DNA of 64,000 bases from an uncultured Rothia sp. (GCF_916715725.1 NZ_CAKAPD010000010.1:12319-76318); one strand, 5' to 3'; shown: positions 38,344-46,561, numbered from the stretch's first letter. The notes: generated by a model not told the origin, from the sequence alone. Program-made: numbers and translations.

Positions 38344-38544
38344 CGGGAATCGCTTCCAGGCGGAAATACATTCCCTCGCGCGCTCGGGATTTCCGCCTTC
38401 CAGCCCGTCAGCCGCTCCACAAGCCTTCTGCCCCACGGCAGGAGGCTTTTTATTTTGGGTTGGATGTGGTGGTTAGGCTCGGTTGGACGGGTCGAGGCGG
38501 TATGTTCCTTGCTCCTGCAGTAGGAGCGAAGGAAGTGTATAGCG
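38344..38544 (+). repeat. 201-bp direct repeat, left copy
   Basis: Identical in all 201 bp to 39800-40000. It holds a GGCGGAAAT/ATTTCCGCC dyad, a 22-nt copy of the tRNA-Gly 3' end plus flank (38404-38425), a terminator (38422-38456) and a hairpin with TAGGAGCGAAGGAAG (38502-38535) related to the dispersed element. 38545-38841 adds the MerR operator; no gene seen. Confidence 0.95.
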
Positions 38545-38803
38545 TGCGCATGGGGCTACAGCAGACCCTTTCTCAATGAGCCCTCGGGAAAGTGCCCCGA
38601 CGTTCCTACGGAACCACCACCATACCCGGCTGCCACCCCTCGTTTCCCGGCGAGCTGTCTGCGGTACCCAACCCGAAGGACACAAAACGATTACACCACT
38701 CCACAGGACTTGACCAACCGCTACCGTACCGTTCCTGAACGGCTACCTTGCCAACATCAGCCACACCTATCCCAGGTCACAGAACGTGAAGCACCATAGC
38801 AGT

Positions 38804-38834
38804 TTGCCTTCGAGCGCACTCAAAGGTTTAGTGT
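38804..38834 (+). promoter_or_regulatory. MerR-type promoter/operator, likely leaderless
   Basis: TTGCCT (38804) and TAGTGT (38829) are 19 nt apart, the long spacing typical of MerR-regulated promoters, with the dyad CCTTCGAG-CGCA-CTCAAAGG (38807-38826) between them. The start of transcription would fall about at the ATG (38842), and no ribosome site exists. Confidence 0.55.
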
Positions 38835-38841
38835 AATTGAT

Positions 38842-39303
38842 ATGTTGGAAGAACGGTTAGAGCAAGCCCTTAGGCTCGCGATCGATCCACCCGGAGGGCT
38901 AAATACTGCGGCGTTGCGCGACCTGATCAGAGATGACGAGAACACTCAGTGGGATATCGCCACCACTGCCGAGTATTTGGGAATCAGCGCACATACGCTG
39001 CGCTATTACGAACGTGCAGAGCTGGTGAAAGTAGGACGCGATGCATCCGGCTATCGGCTTTACGATGCTGCGGCTGTACGGCGTTTGGTTTTTATTACCC
39101 GAATGCGGGTCTCTGGAATGTCGATTGCCCAACTCCAGCATTACATCTCCTTGGTTGAACAAGGTGCAGAAACAGTACAGGAGCGTCTTGATTTGATGCT
39201 GGAGCATCGCGACATCCTTCGACAACGAATAGAGGATCTTCAGTTATCGCTGGCAGCTACCGAATTCAAGATAGCAATGTATCAGAAAGGTTCCAGTCCA
39301 TAA
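38842..39303 (+). CDS. MerR-family transcriptional regulator
   Basis: 153 aa. The winged helix starts late: an N-terminal ~35-residue extension precedes IATTAEYLGISAHTLRYYER (near 37-56), then GYRLYDAAAVRRLVFITRMR, and a C-terminal coiled coil (SIAQLQHYISLV ... EHRDILRQRIEDLQLSLAAT). Resembles the group that controls aldehyde or stress-response genes; no metal-binding Cys is seen. Probably regulates itself and the next gene, with which it shares 1 nt (TAATG). Confidence 0.9.
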   Translation: MLEERLEQALRLAIDPPGGLNTAALRDLIRDDENTQWDIATTAEYLGISAHTLRYYERAELVKVGRDASGYRLYDAAAVRRLVFITRMRVSGMSIAQLQHYISLVEQGAETVQERLDLMLEHRDILRQRIEDLQLSLAATEFKIAMYQKGSSP

Positions 39304-39719
39304 TGAGTGATCAGTACGATATTGATTCCATCGATAACCAGCGACGTCGTGATCTTGGATTGCAGGTTCTCTCCCGTATCGACGGAGACGCTGGTCAGAG
39401 TGTTATCGAATCACTTTCCACGTCAAACCCTGCTTTAGGACACCACATCGCCGCATTTGCTTTCGGGGATATTTACGATAGGCCCGGTCTGGATGCACGC
39501 AGTCGCCAGCTAGTAACCATTGGCGTATTGACTGCATTAGGCGGATGCGAACCTCAACTTAAAGTTCATGTTGGAGCGGCACTCAATGTCGGGATTTCCG
39601 AAGAGGAAATTCAGGAAGCTATCCTGCATGCCTCAGTGTACTGCGGCTTTCCACGAGCACTGAACGCTACTTTCGCAGCACAGGAAGCAATAGACTCACG
39701 GCGGAACTACGACAGGTAA
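39303..39719 (+). CDS. Carboxymuconolactone decarboxylase-family protein
   Basis: 138 aa, single-domain family length. Signature LDARSRQLVTIGVLTALGGC then LKVHVGAALNVGISEEEIQEAI and HASVYCGFPRALNA, as in gamma-carboxymuconolactone decarboxylase-like proteins. The AhpD CxxC peroxidase motif is not present, so decarboxylase-like or small-molecule detoxification roles are more likely than peroxidase. Coupled to the MerR gene; both lie between 201-bp direct repeats. Confidence 0.9.
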   Translation: MSDQYDIDSIDNQRRRDLGLQVLSRIDGDAGQSVIESLSTSNPALGHHIAAFAFGDIYDRPGLDARSRQLVTIGVLTALGGCEPQLKVHVGAALNVGISEEEIQEAILHASVYCGFPRALNATFAAQEAIDSRRNYDR

Positions 39720-39787
39720 GTTGATAACGCCACTCCGGACACTTCCCGGCAGGGCCGGAAACCTTTGTATCCAGAGTGACGTTCTAT

Positions 39788-39808
39788 TGGAGCGGCTGAC
39801 GGGAATCG
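39788..39808 (-). repeat. Inverted 21-nt copy of tRNA-Gly 3' end
   Basis: TGGAGCGGCTGACGGGAATCG exceeds 20 nt, so in words: these bases are the exact reverse complement of tRNA-Gly 38281-38301. With the direct copy at 39860-39881 it makes a long stem around the GGCGGAAAT dyad. Confidence 0.9.
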
Positions 39809-40000
39809 CTTCCAGGCGGAAATACATTCCCTCGCGCGCTCGGGATTTCCGCCTTCCAGCCCGTCAGCCGCTCCACAAGCCTTCTGCCCCACGGCAGGAG
39901 GCTTTTTATTTTGGGTTGGATGTGGTGGTTAGGCTCGGTTGGACGGGTCGAGGCGGTATGTTCCTTGCTCCTGCAGTAGGAGCGAAGGAAGTGTATAGCG
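39800..40000 (+). repeat. 201-bp direct repeat, right copy
   Basis: Exact copy of 38344-38544, 1456 bp away. Contains the tRNA-Gly 3' fragment at 39860-39881, a terminator at 39878-39912 that would end the cassette transcript, and the dispersed-element-like hairpin (39958-39991). The remainder of the gap to thiE shows a TTGAA-gaatg-TTCAA dyad (40058-40072) and a GAGA..TCTC dyad near 40113. Confidence 0.95.
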
Positions 40001-40160
40001 CGCCGGCCCATCCCTCGCACAAGCGAGGAACGCACCCCGTCAGACATCTCAAAAGTTTGAAGAATGTTCAACTCACTACACAGCTGTGCTAACCTAACCA
40101 CAGAAATTCAATGAGAGAATTTCTCAAAAACAGCTACTCGACGACGAATCGTAGACCCGC

Positions 40161-40781
40161 ATGACCCGCGAAACGCACCCCTACACCACCCCCGAACGCC
40201 CCCTCGACCTGAGCCTCTACCTCGTCACAGGCGACAACCCCCTCGAAACCGTCCGGGCAGCCAAACACGCCACCTGCATCCAGGTCAGGTCCAAACCCAT
40301 CAGTGCGCGCGAACTCTACCAGCTCACCGAAGCTATCGCCGGCATCATCCAGCCGCACCAGACCCTGCTCGTCGACGACCGCGTAGACGTCGCCCTCGCG
40401 CTGCGTGCCCGCGGCGTGCGCGTTGACGGCGTGCACATCGGTCAAGACGACCTGCCCGTAGCCGACGCCCGCGCCCTCCTCGGTGCCGACGCCATCATCG
40501 GCCTCACCACCGGCACCTGGCAGCTCGTCGAAGAATCCAACAAGGTCGCGCACCTCATTGACTACATTGGCACCGGGCCGTTCCGCCCCAGCCCCACCAA
40601 GCAGTCCAACCGCCCGCCCCTCGGCATTGACGGGCTCCGCGAACTTGCCGAACTGTCCGCCGTACCGACCGTGGCTATCGGCGACATTACCCCCGAAGAC
40701 TGCCCCGCCATCCGCACCACCGGGGTCGCCGGAATCGCCATGGTACGCGCCTTCGTCGACAACCCCGCACTGAAGGCATAA
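40161..40781 (+). CDS. thiE: Thiamine-phosphate synthase
   Basis: 206 aa. Joins HMP-pyrophosphate and thiazole phosphate into thiamine phosphate. TIM-barrel family marks: LYLVTGDN, CIQVRSKPISARELY, LLVDDRVDVALA (normally vNDr.dla), GVHIGQDDLPVADAR, IIGLTTG, and DYIGTGPFRPSPTK. First of five thi genes, 2 nt before thiO. The ATG lacks a clear ribosome site. Confidence 0.92.
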   Translation: MTRETHPYTTPERPLDLSLYLVTGDNPLETVRAAKHATCIQVRSKPISARELYQLTEAIAGIIQPHQTLLVDDRVDVALALRARGVRVDGVHIGQDDLPVADARALLGADAIIGLTTGTWQLVEESNKVAHLIDYIGTGPFRPSPTKQSNRPPLGIDGLRELAELSAVPTVAIGDITPEDCPAIRTTGVAGIAMVRAFVDNPALKA

Positions 40782-40783
40782 CC

Positions 40784-41866
40784 ATGACCATCACCATTAT
40801 TGGCGGCGGAATCATTGGTCTCACCACCGCGTTTGAGCTCACCGAACGCGGCGAAAGCGTGCGCCTCATCGACGCCGAAACCAGCGACTACAGCACCGCC
40901 GAGGACGGCACCGCGCTCTACCCCGCCGCCAGCCACTACGCCGGCGGCATGCTCGCCCCCATCGCCGAAGTGCAATTCCAACAGGACGCGCTCTTCCCGC
41001 TCATGACCGCCAGCGCCGACGCTTACCCCTCCCTCATGGAGCGGCTCAGCCGCGCCACCGACCTGCCCACCGGCTACGACACCACCGGCACGCTCATTGT
41101 CGCCGCCGACCGTGCCGACGCCGAGCATCTGCAGCGCACCCGCGCCTACTACCGGGATTTGAACCGCCCCGCAGACCCCGTCACACCCACGCAGGCGCGC
41201 GCCCTCGAACCGCTCCTGGCGCCGCGCATTGCCGGTGCCGTGAGCATTCCCAGTGACCATCAGCTGCACCCGCGGCTCATGAGGCGCGCCCTCAAAGACG
41301 CACTCACCCGCCGCGGCGTCACCTTCAGCACCGAACGGGTCACCGACCCGGACGCAGGCGACATTATCTGCACCGGACTAGGGGCAACACTGCACGGGGA
41401 CTACCCGCTACGACCCGTCTACGGGGATATTCTGCGCCTGCGCACCCCGCGGCCCATCCTCAAGCACGTGGTGCGCGGCTACGTGAACTCCCGCCCCGTC
41501 TACCTCATCCCCCGCCCCGACGGGGAGCTGTGCATCGGCGCGACCAGCCGCGAAGACCACCGCACCCTCCCCGCTATTGACGGCGTACACCAGCTGCTAC
41601 GTGACGCAATCCGCCTGGTGCCCGCCGTTGAAGAGTGCGAGCTTCTGGAGGCGAACGTCGGCGCCCGCCCCGGCACCCCGGACGACCTGCCCATCTTCGG
41701 GTACCGCACTCGCGCTGACGGCACCCGGCAGCTCGTGTCCACGGGCTATTTCCGCCACGGCATTCTGCTTGCCGCACTCGCCGGTAAGGTCAGCGCGGAG
41801 GTCGCCTGCGGGGCTGAGATTCCGCCCATCATGCAGGCGTGCGACCCGGCACGATTCACCCACTAA
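40784..41866 (+). CDS. thiO: Glycine oxidase ThiO
   Basis: 360 aa FAD-dependent oxidase supplying dehydroglycine (iminoacetate) for the thiazole ring. Dinucleotide fold ITIIGGGIIGLTTAFELTERG at residues 2-22, YAGGMLAPIAE substrate-side motif, RPVYGDILRLR, RPDGELCIGATSRED and the C-terminal FRHGILLAA. Within the thi operon, directly before thiS and thiG. Confidence 0.93.
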   Translation: MTITIIGGGIIGLTTAFELTERGESVRLIDAETSDYSTAEDGTALYPAASHYAGGMLAPIAEVQFQQDALFPLMTASADAYPSLMERLSRATDLPTGYDTTGTLIVAADRADAEHLQRTRAYYRDLNRPADPVTPTQARALEPLLAPRIAGAVSIPSDHQLHPRLMRRALKDALTRRGVTFSTERVTDPDAGDIICTGLGATLHGDYPLRPVYGDILRLRTPRPILKHVVRGYVNSRPVYLIPRPDGELCIGATSREDHRTLPAIDGVHQLLRDAIRLVPAVEECELLEANVGARPGTPDDLPIFGYRTRADGTRQLVSTGYFRHGILLAALAGKVSAEVACGAEIPPIMQACDPARFTH

Positions 41867-41914
41867 ACACAGTTCCCGCCGGGTGCACCCGGCGCCCTCA
41901 CGAAAGGATTCCGC

Positions 41915-42112
41915 ATGATCATCACCTACAACGGCGAGCCGCTAACCACGAACGCCCGCACCGTATTTGACCTTGTCATGGACCAATTCGGTACCGAAAA
42001 TGGTGTGGCTGTGGCGCTCAACCGCAGTATCGTGCCGCGTTCCACATGGCTGGATGTGCCGCTGAACGAGGGCGATAGGGTGGATGCCCTCACCGCCGTT
42101 CAGGGCGGCTAA
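41915..42112 (+). CDS. thiS: Sulfur carrier protein ThiS
   Basis: 65 aa beta-grasp protein ending in the required Gly-Gly (TAVQGG). GLU-like start MIITYNGEPL, VALNRSIVPRSTW, EGDRVDALTAVQGG. Its C-terminal glycine is adenylylated by ThiF and made a thiocarboxylate for ThiG. AAAGGA before the ATG; followed by a 147-bp gap before thiG without a gene. Confidence 0.95.
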   Translation: MIITYNGEPLTTNARTVFDLVMDQFGTENGVAVALNRSIVPRSTWLDVPLNEGDRVDALTAVQGG

Positions 42113-42259
42113 TCCTCCAGCTTGTGCTGGCAAACCCCCGGCAAATACCCACCAGCAAAAAAAGAACAGCCATTCTCGGTTTTCTTTCTACACCGGGCGC
42201 GCCGCCGCGCCCACACACCTAAACCCCGTTATCTAGACGTTCCCACAGAGGAGAACACC

Positions 42260-43030
42260 ATGAGCCTCACACCGCTCACCATCGGCGACCGCACCTTCAC
42301 ATCCCGCCTCATCATGGGTTCCGGAGGCGCAACCAGCATGGACCTGCTCGAGCAGGCGCTCATCGCCTCCGGCACCGAAATGACGACCGTTGCCATGCGC
42401 CGTCACGCCGCAGGCACCCCCATTTTTCCGCTTCTGCAGAAGCTCAATATTGCGCCGCTGCCCAATACCGCAGGGTGCCGCACCGCAGCCGATGCGGTGA
42501 TGACCGCGATGCTCGCCCGCGAGGCGCTGGGCACTTCCTGGGTGAAGGTCGAGATCATCCACGACGAAGACACCCTACTGCCGGACACCGTGGAGCTGTT
42601 GAATGCTTGCGAGCAGCTGGTCGCTGAGGATTTCACGGTGCTCGCGTACACCTCTGACGATCCGGTGGCTGCCGCTCGCCTGGAGGATGCGGGCGTTGCG
42701 GCGGTTATGCCGTTGGGCGCGCCGATTGGTACCGGTCTGGGCATTTTGAACCCGCACAATATTGAGCTGATTGCTTCCCGCGCGCAGGTTCCGGTGGTTC
42801 TGGATGCTGGCGTGGGTACCGCATCCGACGCGGCGCTGGCGATGGAGCTGGGTTGTGATGCGGTGCTTCTGGCGTCGGCGGTGAATCGTGCTGAGGATCC
42901 GGTGGCGATGGCTCAGGCGATGAAGTTTGCGGTGCAGGCGGGTGCGTTGGCGCGTGAGGCTGGCCGTATTCCGGTGCGTGAGCACGCGAAGGCATCGTCG
43001 CCGTCGGAGGGTTTCGTCTCGTGGATGTAA
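42260..43030 (+). CDS. thiG: Thiazole synthase ThiG
   Basis: 256 aa from the ATG at 42260, with GAGGAG 7 nt upstream; the longer frame from 42122 is not supported. Builds the thiazole phosphate carboxylate from DXP, ThiS thiocarboxylate and dehydroglycine. Motifs: FTSRLIMGSGGATSMDLL, catalytic Lys in WVKVEIIHDEDTLLPD, VMPLGAPIGTGLGILNP, VPVVLDAGVGTASDAALAME, DAVLLASAVNRAEDPVAMA. Overlaps thiF by 10 bp. Confidence 0.96.
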   Translation: MSLTPLTIGDRTFTSRLIMGSGGATSMDLLEQALIASGTEMTTVAMRRHAAGTPIFPLLQKLNIAPLPNTAGCRTAADAVMTAMLAREALGTSWVKVEIIHDEDTLLPDTVELLNACEQLVAEDFTVLAYTSDDPVAAARLEDAGVAAVMPLGAPIGTGLGILNPHNIELIASRAQVPVVLDAGVGTASDAALAMELGCDAVLLASAVNRAEDPVAMAQAMKFAVQAGALAREAGRIPVREHAKASSPSEGFVSWM

Positions 43031-44076
43031 ATCTCACCCCTACCCCGGTGAATCCGGAGCATGCGCGTCTGGATCGCGAGCGCACTGACCGTCAGCGTCG
43101 CCTGCCTGGCTTTGATCAGGATGCGGTGGCGGCGGCACGCGTGTTGGTGATTGGTGCTGGTGGTTTGGGTTGTCCGGTGGTGCAGGCGTTGGCGGCGGCT
43201 GGTGTGGGGTATCTGCATATTGTGGATTCTGATTCGGTGGAGCTGTCGAATATTCAGCGTCAGCCGCTTTTCGGTGTGCCTGATGTGGGTGAGCCGAAGG
43301 CGGAGGTTGCGGCGCGCCGTGCCCTGGAGCTGTGCCCGTCGTTGACGGTTGAGACAACGATTCGGCATGTGGATGCGTCCTGGATTTTGGATCTTTTTGC
43401 CGCATCGGCACCGGATTGTGTGGTGGATTGTACGGATACGTTTGCGTCGAAGTATCTGATTGCGGATGCTGCGCAGGTTGCGGGTTTGCCGCTGGTGTGG
43501 GGCACGGTTTTGCGTTTTGGCGGGTCGGTGAGTCTTTTTGAGCCGGATGGCGCGCATTTGCGTGATATTTTTCCGACGATTCCGCAGACGGTAGAGTCGT
43601 GTGCGCTTGCCGGGGTGTTGGGTGCGACGACGGCTGTGGTTGGTTCACTGATGGCGACGGAGGTGCTCAAGTTTGTGAGTGGTTTGCCGACGGCGGCGGG
43701 CACCCTGCTGACATATGATGCCTTGTCGGGTACGTGTACGTCGTTTGGGACGGTGCCTGATCCGGCGCGTGTGGTGCCGGTGGATTTGTCGGCGCATGAG
43801 GTCCCGCAGGTTCTGCTGGATGTGCGTGAGGCGCCCGAGCGTGAGGAGTCGGTGAAGCATGAGGGCTCGTTGCATGTGCCGTTGTCGCAGCTGAGTGACG
43901 CTGAGGGGTCGCTACTGCCGGCAACCGACGTGCCCGCGGAGCTGCTGAGCCTGTTTGAGTCGGTGCGTAATCAGCGTGTGGGCGTTTTCTGTGCCTCGGG
44001 TGCGCGAGCGCAGCGCTTTGTGCAGGCGTACGCGGAGCTGGCGGGCGAGTACGGGGTGCGCCTCACGGCGATTTAG
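43021..44076 (+). CDS. thiF: ThiF/MoeB-type adenylyltransferase with rhodanese domain
   Basis: 351 aa, GTG start inside the thiG 3' end. E1-like domain (20-250): VLVIGAGGLGCPVVQALAAA, DSVELSNIQRQPLFG, DCTDTFASKYLIADAA. A linker leads to a C-terminal rhodanese-like domain (about 260-351) with VLLDVREAPE, HVPLSQL and a cysteine loop FCASGARAQRF where the sulfur-carrying Cys should be. So one protein could activate ThiS and pass sulfur to it; MoaD or other carriers are also possible partners. No zinc CxxC pair seen. Confidence 0.9.
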   Translation: MDVNLTPTPVNPEHARLDRERTDRQRRLPGFDQDAVAAARVLVIGAGGLGCPVVQALAAAGVGYLHIVDSDSVELSNIQRQPLFGVPDVGEPKAEVAARRALELCPSLTVETTIRHVDASWILDLFAASAPDCVVDCTDTFASKYLIADAAQVAGLPLVWGTVLRFGGSVSLFEPDGAHLRDIFPTIPQTVESCALAGVLGATTAVVGSLMATEVLKFVSGLPTAAGTLLTYDALSGTCTSFGTVPDPARVVPVDLSAHEVPQVLLDVREAPEREESVKHEGSLHVPLSQLSDAEGSLLPATDVPAELLSLFESVRNQRVGVFCASGARAQRFVQAYAELAGEYGVRLTAI

Positions 44077-44091
44077 GGAACCATCGGCGTA

Positions 44092-44173
44092 GCTATCCCT
44101 TCCGGAAGCGACATCAGGGTGTCCGACGCGAAGCGAGGACGGGTTCCCTGCAGGAGCGGAGGAAGGGTATAGC
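44092..44173 (+). repeat. Dispersed structured element, copy C
   Basis: Arms GCTATCCCTTCC / GGAAGGGTATAGC; inner pair GTCC/GGAC replaces the GCCC/GGGC of copies A, B, D and E. First of a tandem pair after thiF. Confidence 0.85.
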
Positions 44174-44187
44174 GTGCCAAGCCCTAA

Positions 44188-44277
44188 GGAAAGCGGTATC
44201 GCCCGTAGTGACATCAGGGTGCCCGAAGCGAAGCGAGGGCGGGTTCCCTGTAGGAACGAGGGCGCATGCCGCTTTCC
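44188..44277 (+). repeat. Dispersed structured element, copy D
   Basis: Arms GGAAAGCGGTATCGCCC / GGGCGCATGCCGCTTTCC; inner pair GCCC/GGGC around GAAGCGAAGCGA. 14 nt after copy C. The remainder of the 44077-44412 gap shows only a promoter-length stretch. Confidence 0.85.
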
Positions 44278-44412
44278 GCTTAACTGGTAGGGACAATTCC
44301 CCATGTGCAGGGCGTAAAATCGTGTATAACACGGCGGCACGTCGCGCGGTTTGTCCTGCCTAAAAACTGCCGTAGCCGCCTCCTGTTTTCGCACACTCAC
44401 TCTAGGAGTTTT

Positions 44413-45525
44413 ATGCTCACCGTCTCTACTGTGCCGCTTGTTTTGTGTACGGCACTTGTTGCATTGACTTTGTTGATTAGCGGTATTGCTAAGGCGAAGG
44501 ACCCGCAGAGTACCGTGACCGGCATCCAGAATCTTGGTTTGGAGAAGATTGCGCCGACCCGTGCGGTGTCGCTGATTTTGCCGTGGTTCGAAATCGCTCT
44601 AGCCGCCGTTCTGCTGCTGTCGCCGGTGCGTTTGCCTGCGGTGATTGCTTCGGGTTTGGCGCTGATTCTGATGCTGTTCTATACGGTGGTGATTGCGCGT
44701 GCACTGGCGACGGGTCGTACTGCGGGTTGTAATTGTTTCGGTTCTGAGTCGAATGCGCCGGTGAGCCGTTACACGCTGGTGCGTAATATTGCGCTGCTGT
44801 TGGCAGCGGCTGGTGCGCATGCGAGTGCGTTGAAGGGCGGCACGGGTGTTGTGTCGACTCTGCTGGGGCTGGGTAATAGCGGCTGGACTTGGGTTTTTGG
44901 TGCGACGCTGATTGCGCTGACGTTGGAGGCTGTTCGCCGCGGTGACGCTTTGGCACAGCCGGAGCCGCAGGCTCAGGTGATCTTGCCGGAACCGGTGTAT
45001 GACGAGAACGGCGAGGAGCAGTATGTTCGCATGCCGATTCCGCATGCGGCGCTGTATCTGGAGAATGGCCGTCACACGAATTTGCGTGCGTTGGCTAAGA
45101 ATCAGGCGCGTGTGCTGGTGTTTGTGTCGGCGACCTGCGCTGGTTGCGTGAAGTTTTTGAAGACGATGGCTTCGTGGCAGGAGCGTCTGCCGCAGGTGGC
45201 GTTGCATCCGGTGTATTCGAGTCTGGAGTCGTTGCAGACTTCGCGTAATGCGGGTACGTTGCCGGAGGGTTTGACTCCGCTGATTGATCGTGAGGCGGGT
45301 GCGCGCGCGAATTTCGGTAATGGTGTGCCGTTGGCTGTGGTTTTGGGGGCTGATGGTCTGCTTGCTGGCGGCCCGGTGGCTGGTAATGAGCAGGTTGAGG
45401 CGCTGCTGACCGATATTGAGGAGCAGTTCGCTGAGGCTGCTCGTCTGGCTGAGGAGGAGCGTCAGGAGCAGATGCGTAAGGCGTTTGCTGAGGAGACGTC
45501 GAATACTAGCGGCGATCACCTCTAA
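44413..45525 (+). CDS. MauE-like membrane protein with thioredoxin-like domain
   Basis: 370 aa from the ATG at 44413 (MLTVSTVPLV), with TAGGAG 6 nt upstream. N-terminal half: four helices (about 2-22, 48-66, 70-92, 115-135) as in MauE/DoxX-type redox membrane proteins, with a CNCFG cytosine-loop motif (C-x-C) between helices. The C-terminal half (about 215-340) is thioredoxin-like with FVSATCAGCVKFL (CxxC). Likely passes reducing equivalents across the membrane to an envelope thiol partner; related in theme to the DsbA-like gene at 61645. Substrate is inferred, not seen. Confidence 0.85.
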   Translation: MLTVSTVPLVLCTALVALTLLISGIAKAKDPQSTVTGIQNLGLEKIAPTRAVSLILPWFEIALAAVLLLSPVRLPAVIASGLALILMLFYTVVIARALATGRTAGCNCFGSESNAPVSRYTLVRNIALLLAAAGAHASALKGGTGVVSTLLGLGNSGWTWVFGATLIALTLEAVRRGDALAQPEPQAQVILPEPVYDENGEEQYVRMPIPHAALYLENGRHTNLRALAKNQARVLVFVSATCAGCVKFLKTMASWQERLPQVALHPVYSSLESLQTSRNAGTLPEGLTPLIDREAGARANFGNGVPLAVVLGADGLLAGGPVAGNEQVEALLTDIEEQFAEAARLAEEERQEQMRKAFAEETSNTSGDHL

Positions 45526-45569
45526 CCGTGCCCCTGTAGCTTCTCTGTGGCGCCCCAGCCTTTCGCGCT

Positions 45570-45620
45570 GCCCCGGTAGCCCCGCCCGGCCGCCCCGGTA
45601 GCCCCGGTAGCCCCGCCCAG
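45570..45620. repeat. GC-rich short repeats
   Basis: GCCCCGGTA three times (45570, 45592, 45601) with GCCCCGCCC between them, in the gap before the methyltransferase gene. Confidence 0.6.
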
Positions 45621-45751
45621 CTCTTAGTCTGTCCTTACCGGCAGACGCCGGGTGGGGCTATGCTAGAACGTAGCGCACACACCGCTTATATGCCGCAGTC
45701 ACCGTGCCTGGTGGCTGTTGGCGCATCCTCAACCCTGTCTAAGGAGTTTTT

Positions 45752-46417
45752 ATGGCAATGATGAGTTTCAGCGCTCCTGCTGAGCGTGATAAGTCCCTGT
45801 GGCTGATCAAGAAGGAGAGCAACCCGAATCATTCTCAGTGGTACATTGACCGTTTTAAGGCGATGGAGGCTGAGGGTAACGACATTGCGGGTGAGTCTCG
45901 TCTGTTGGATGCTATGGCTTCTCGTGGCGCGAAGATTCTTGATGCGGGTTCCGGTCCCGGTCGTGTGGGTAAGCAGCTGCACGCGTTGGGTCACCGTGTG
46001 ACGGGTGTGGATATTGATCCTGAGCTGATTGAGGAGGCGCGCCGCGTCTGCCCGGATGCTACGTGGATTACTGCCGATCTGGTGGATTTGCCGGAGGTGC
46101 TGGGCATTGAGGGTGACGCTACGGAGGAGAATGGTTTTGAGCTGCTAGTGTGTGCGGGTAATGTGATGGGTTTCTTGGCCCGTTCGACTCGTAAGCCGGT
46201 GGTTGAGAATTTCCGTCGTGTGTTGGCGCCTGGTGGCCGTGCTGTCGTGGGTTACGGTTCGGGTCCGGGCCGTGATTATGCGTTTGAGCAGTTCCTCGCT
46301 GATGCCCGCGAGGTTGGTCTGAACGTTGATAACACGTACTCTTCGTGGCAGATGCACCCGTTTGTGGAGGGCTCTTCGGAGTATTTGGTGGCGGTTCTGT
46401 CGCGCCCGGCGAGCTAG
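45752..46417 (+). CDS. Class I SAM-dependent methyltransferase
   Basis: 221 aa with AAGGAG 7 nt before the ATG. Motif I ILDAGSGPGRVGKQLHALGH (near 68-87), acidic VTGVDIDPELIEEAR, motif II DLVDLPEVLG and a late LAPGGRAVVGYGSG. Substrate unknown. A ~65-residue N-terminal segment (WYIDRFKAMEAEGND) is shared with small actinobacterial methyltransferases. Monocistronic. Confidence 0.88.
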   Translation: MAMMSFSAPAERDKSLWLIKKESNPNHSQWYIDRFKAMEAEGNDIAGESRLLDAMASRGAKILDAGSGPGRVGKQLHALGHRVTGVDIDPELIEEARRVCPDATWITADLVDLPEVLGIEGDATEENGFELLVCAGNVMGFLARSTRKPVVENFRRVLAPGGRAVVGYGSGPGRDYAFEQFLADAREVGLNVDNTYSSWQMHPFVEGSSEYLVAVLSRPAS

Positions 46418-46464
46418 GTTCGCTTCTCAAGCTAGCGCGTAATGTGCCTTGAGTTAGGCATGCA

Positions 46465-46508
46465 AAAGGCCCGGTGCCTGCCCCGTGTGGGGTAGGTGCC
46501 GGGCCTTT
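46465..46508. terminator. Hairpin terminator
   Basis: AAAGGCCCGG / CCGGGCCTTT stem with internal pairing GCCT/AGGT, between convergent genes. Confidence 0.75.
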
Positions 46509-46561
46509 GCGCGTTCGGAAGATACGCATCCGAAAAGAAGCACCGATGAAGAGCGGGGGTT

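Noticed and set aside
38404..38425. Second tRNA-Gly
   Set aside because: Only the 3' end of the tRNA is copied; no D arm or anticodon arm precedes it.
40083..40096. DtxR box before thiE (GCTAACCTAACC)
   Set aside because: Only one half-site fits; the other half does not match.
44092..44277. CRISPR array from the two repeated units after thiF
   Set aside because: Units are about 90 nt with pairing arms and no spacer regularity, and no cas genes are in the window.
44599..45519. 306-aa reverse Arg/Thr-rich frame
   Set aside because: Shadow of the MauE/thioredoxin gene.
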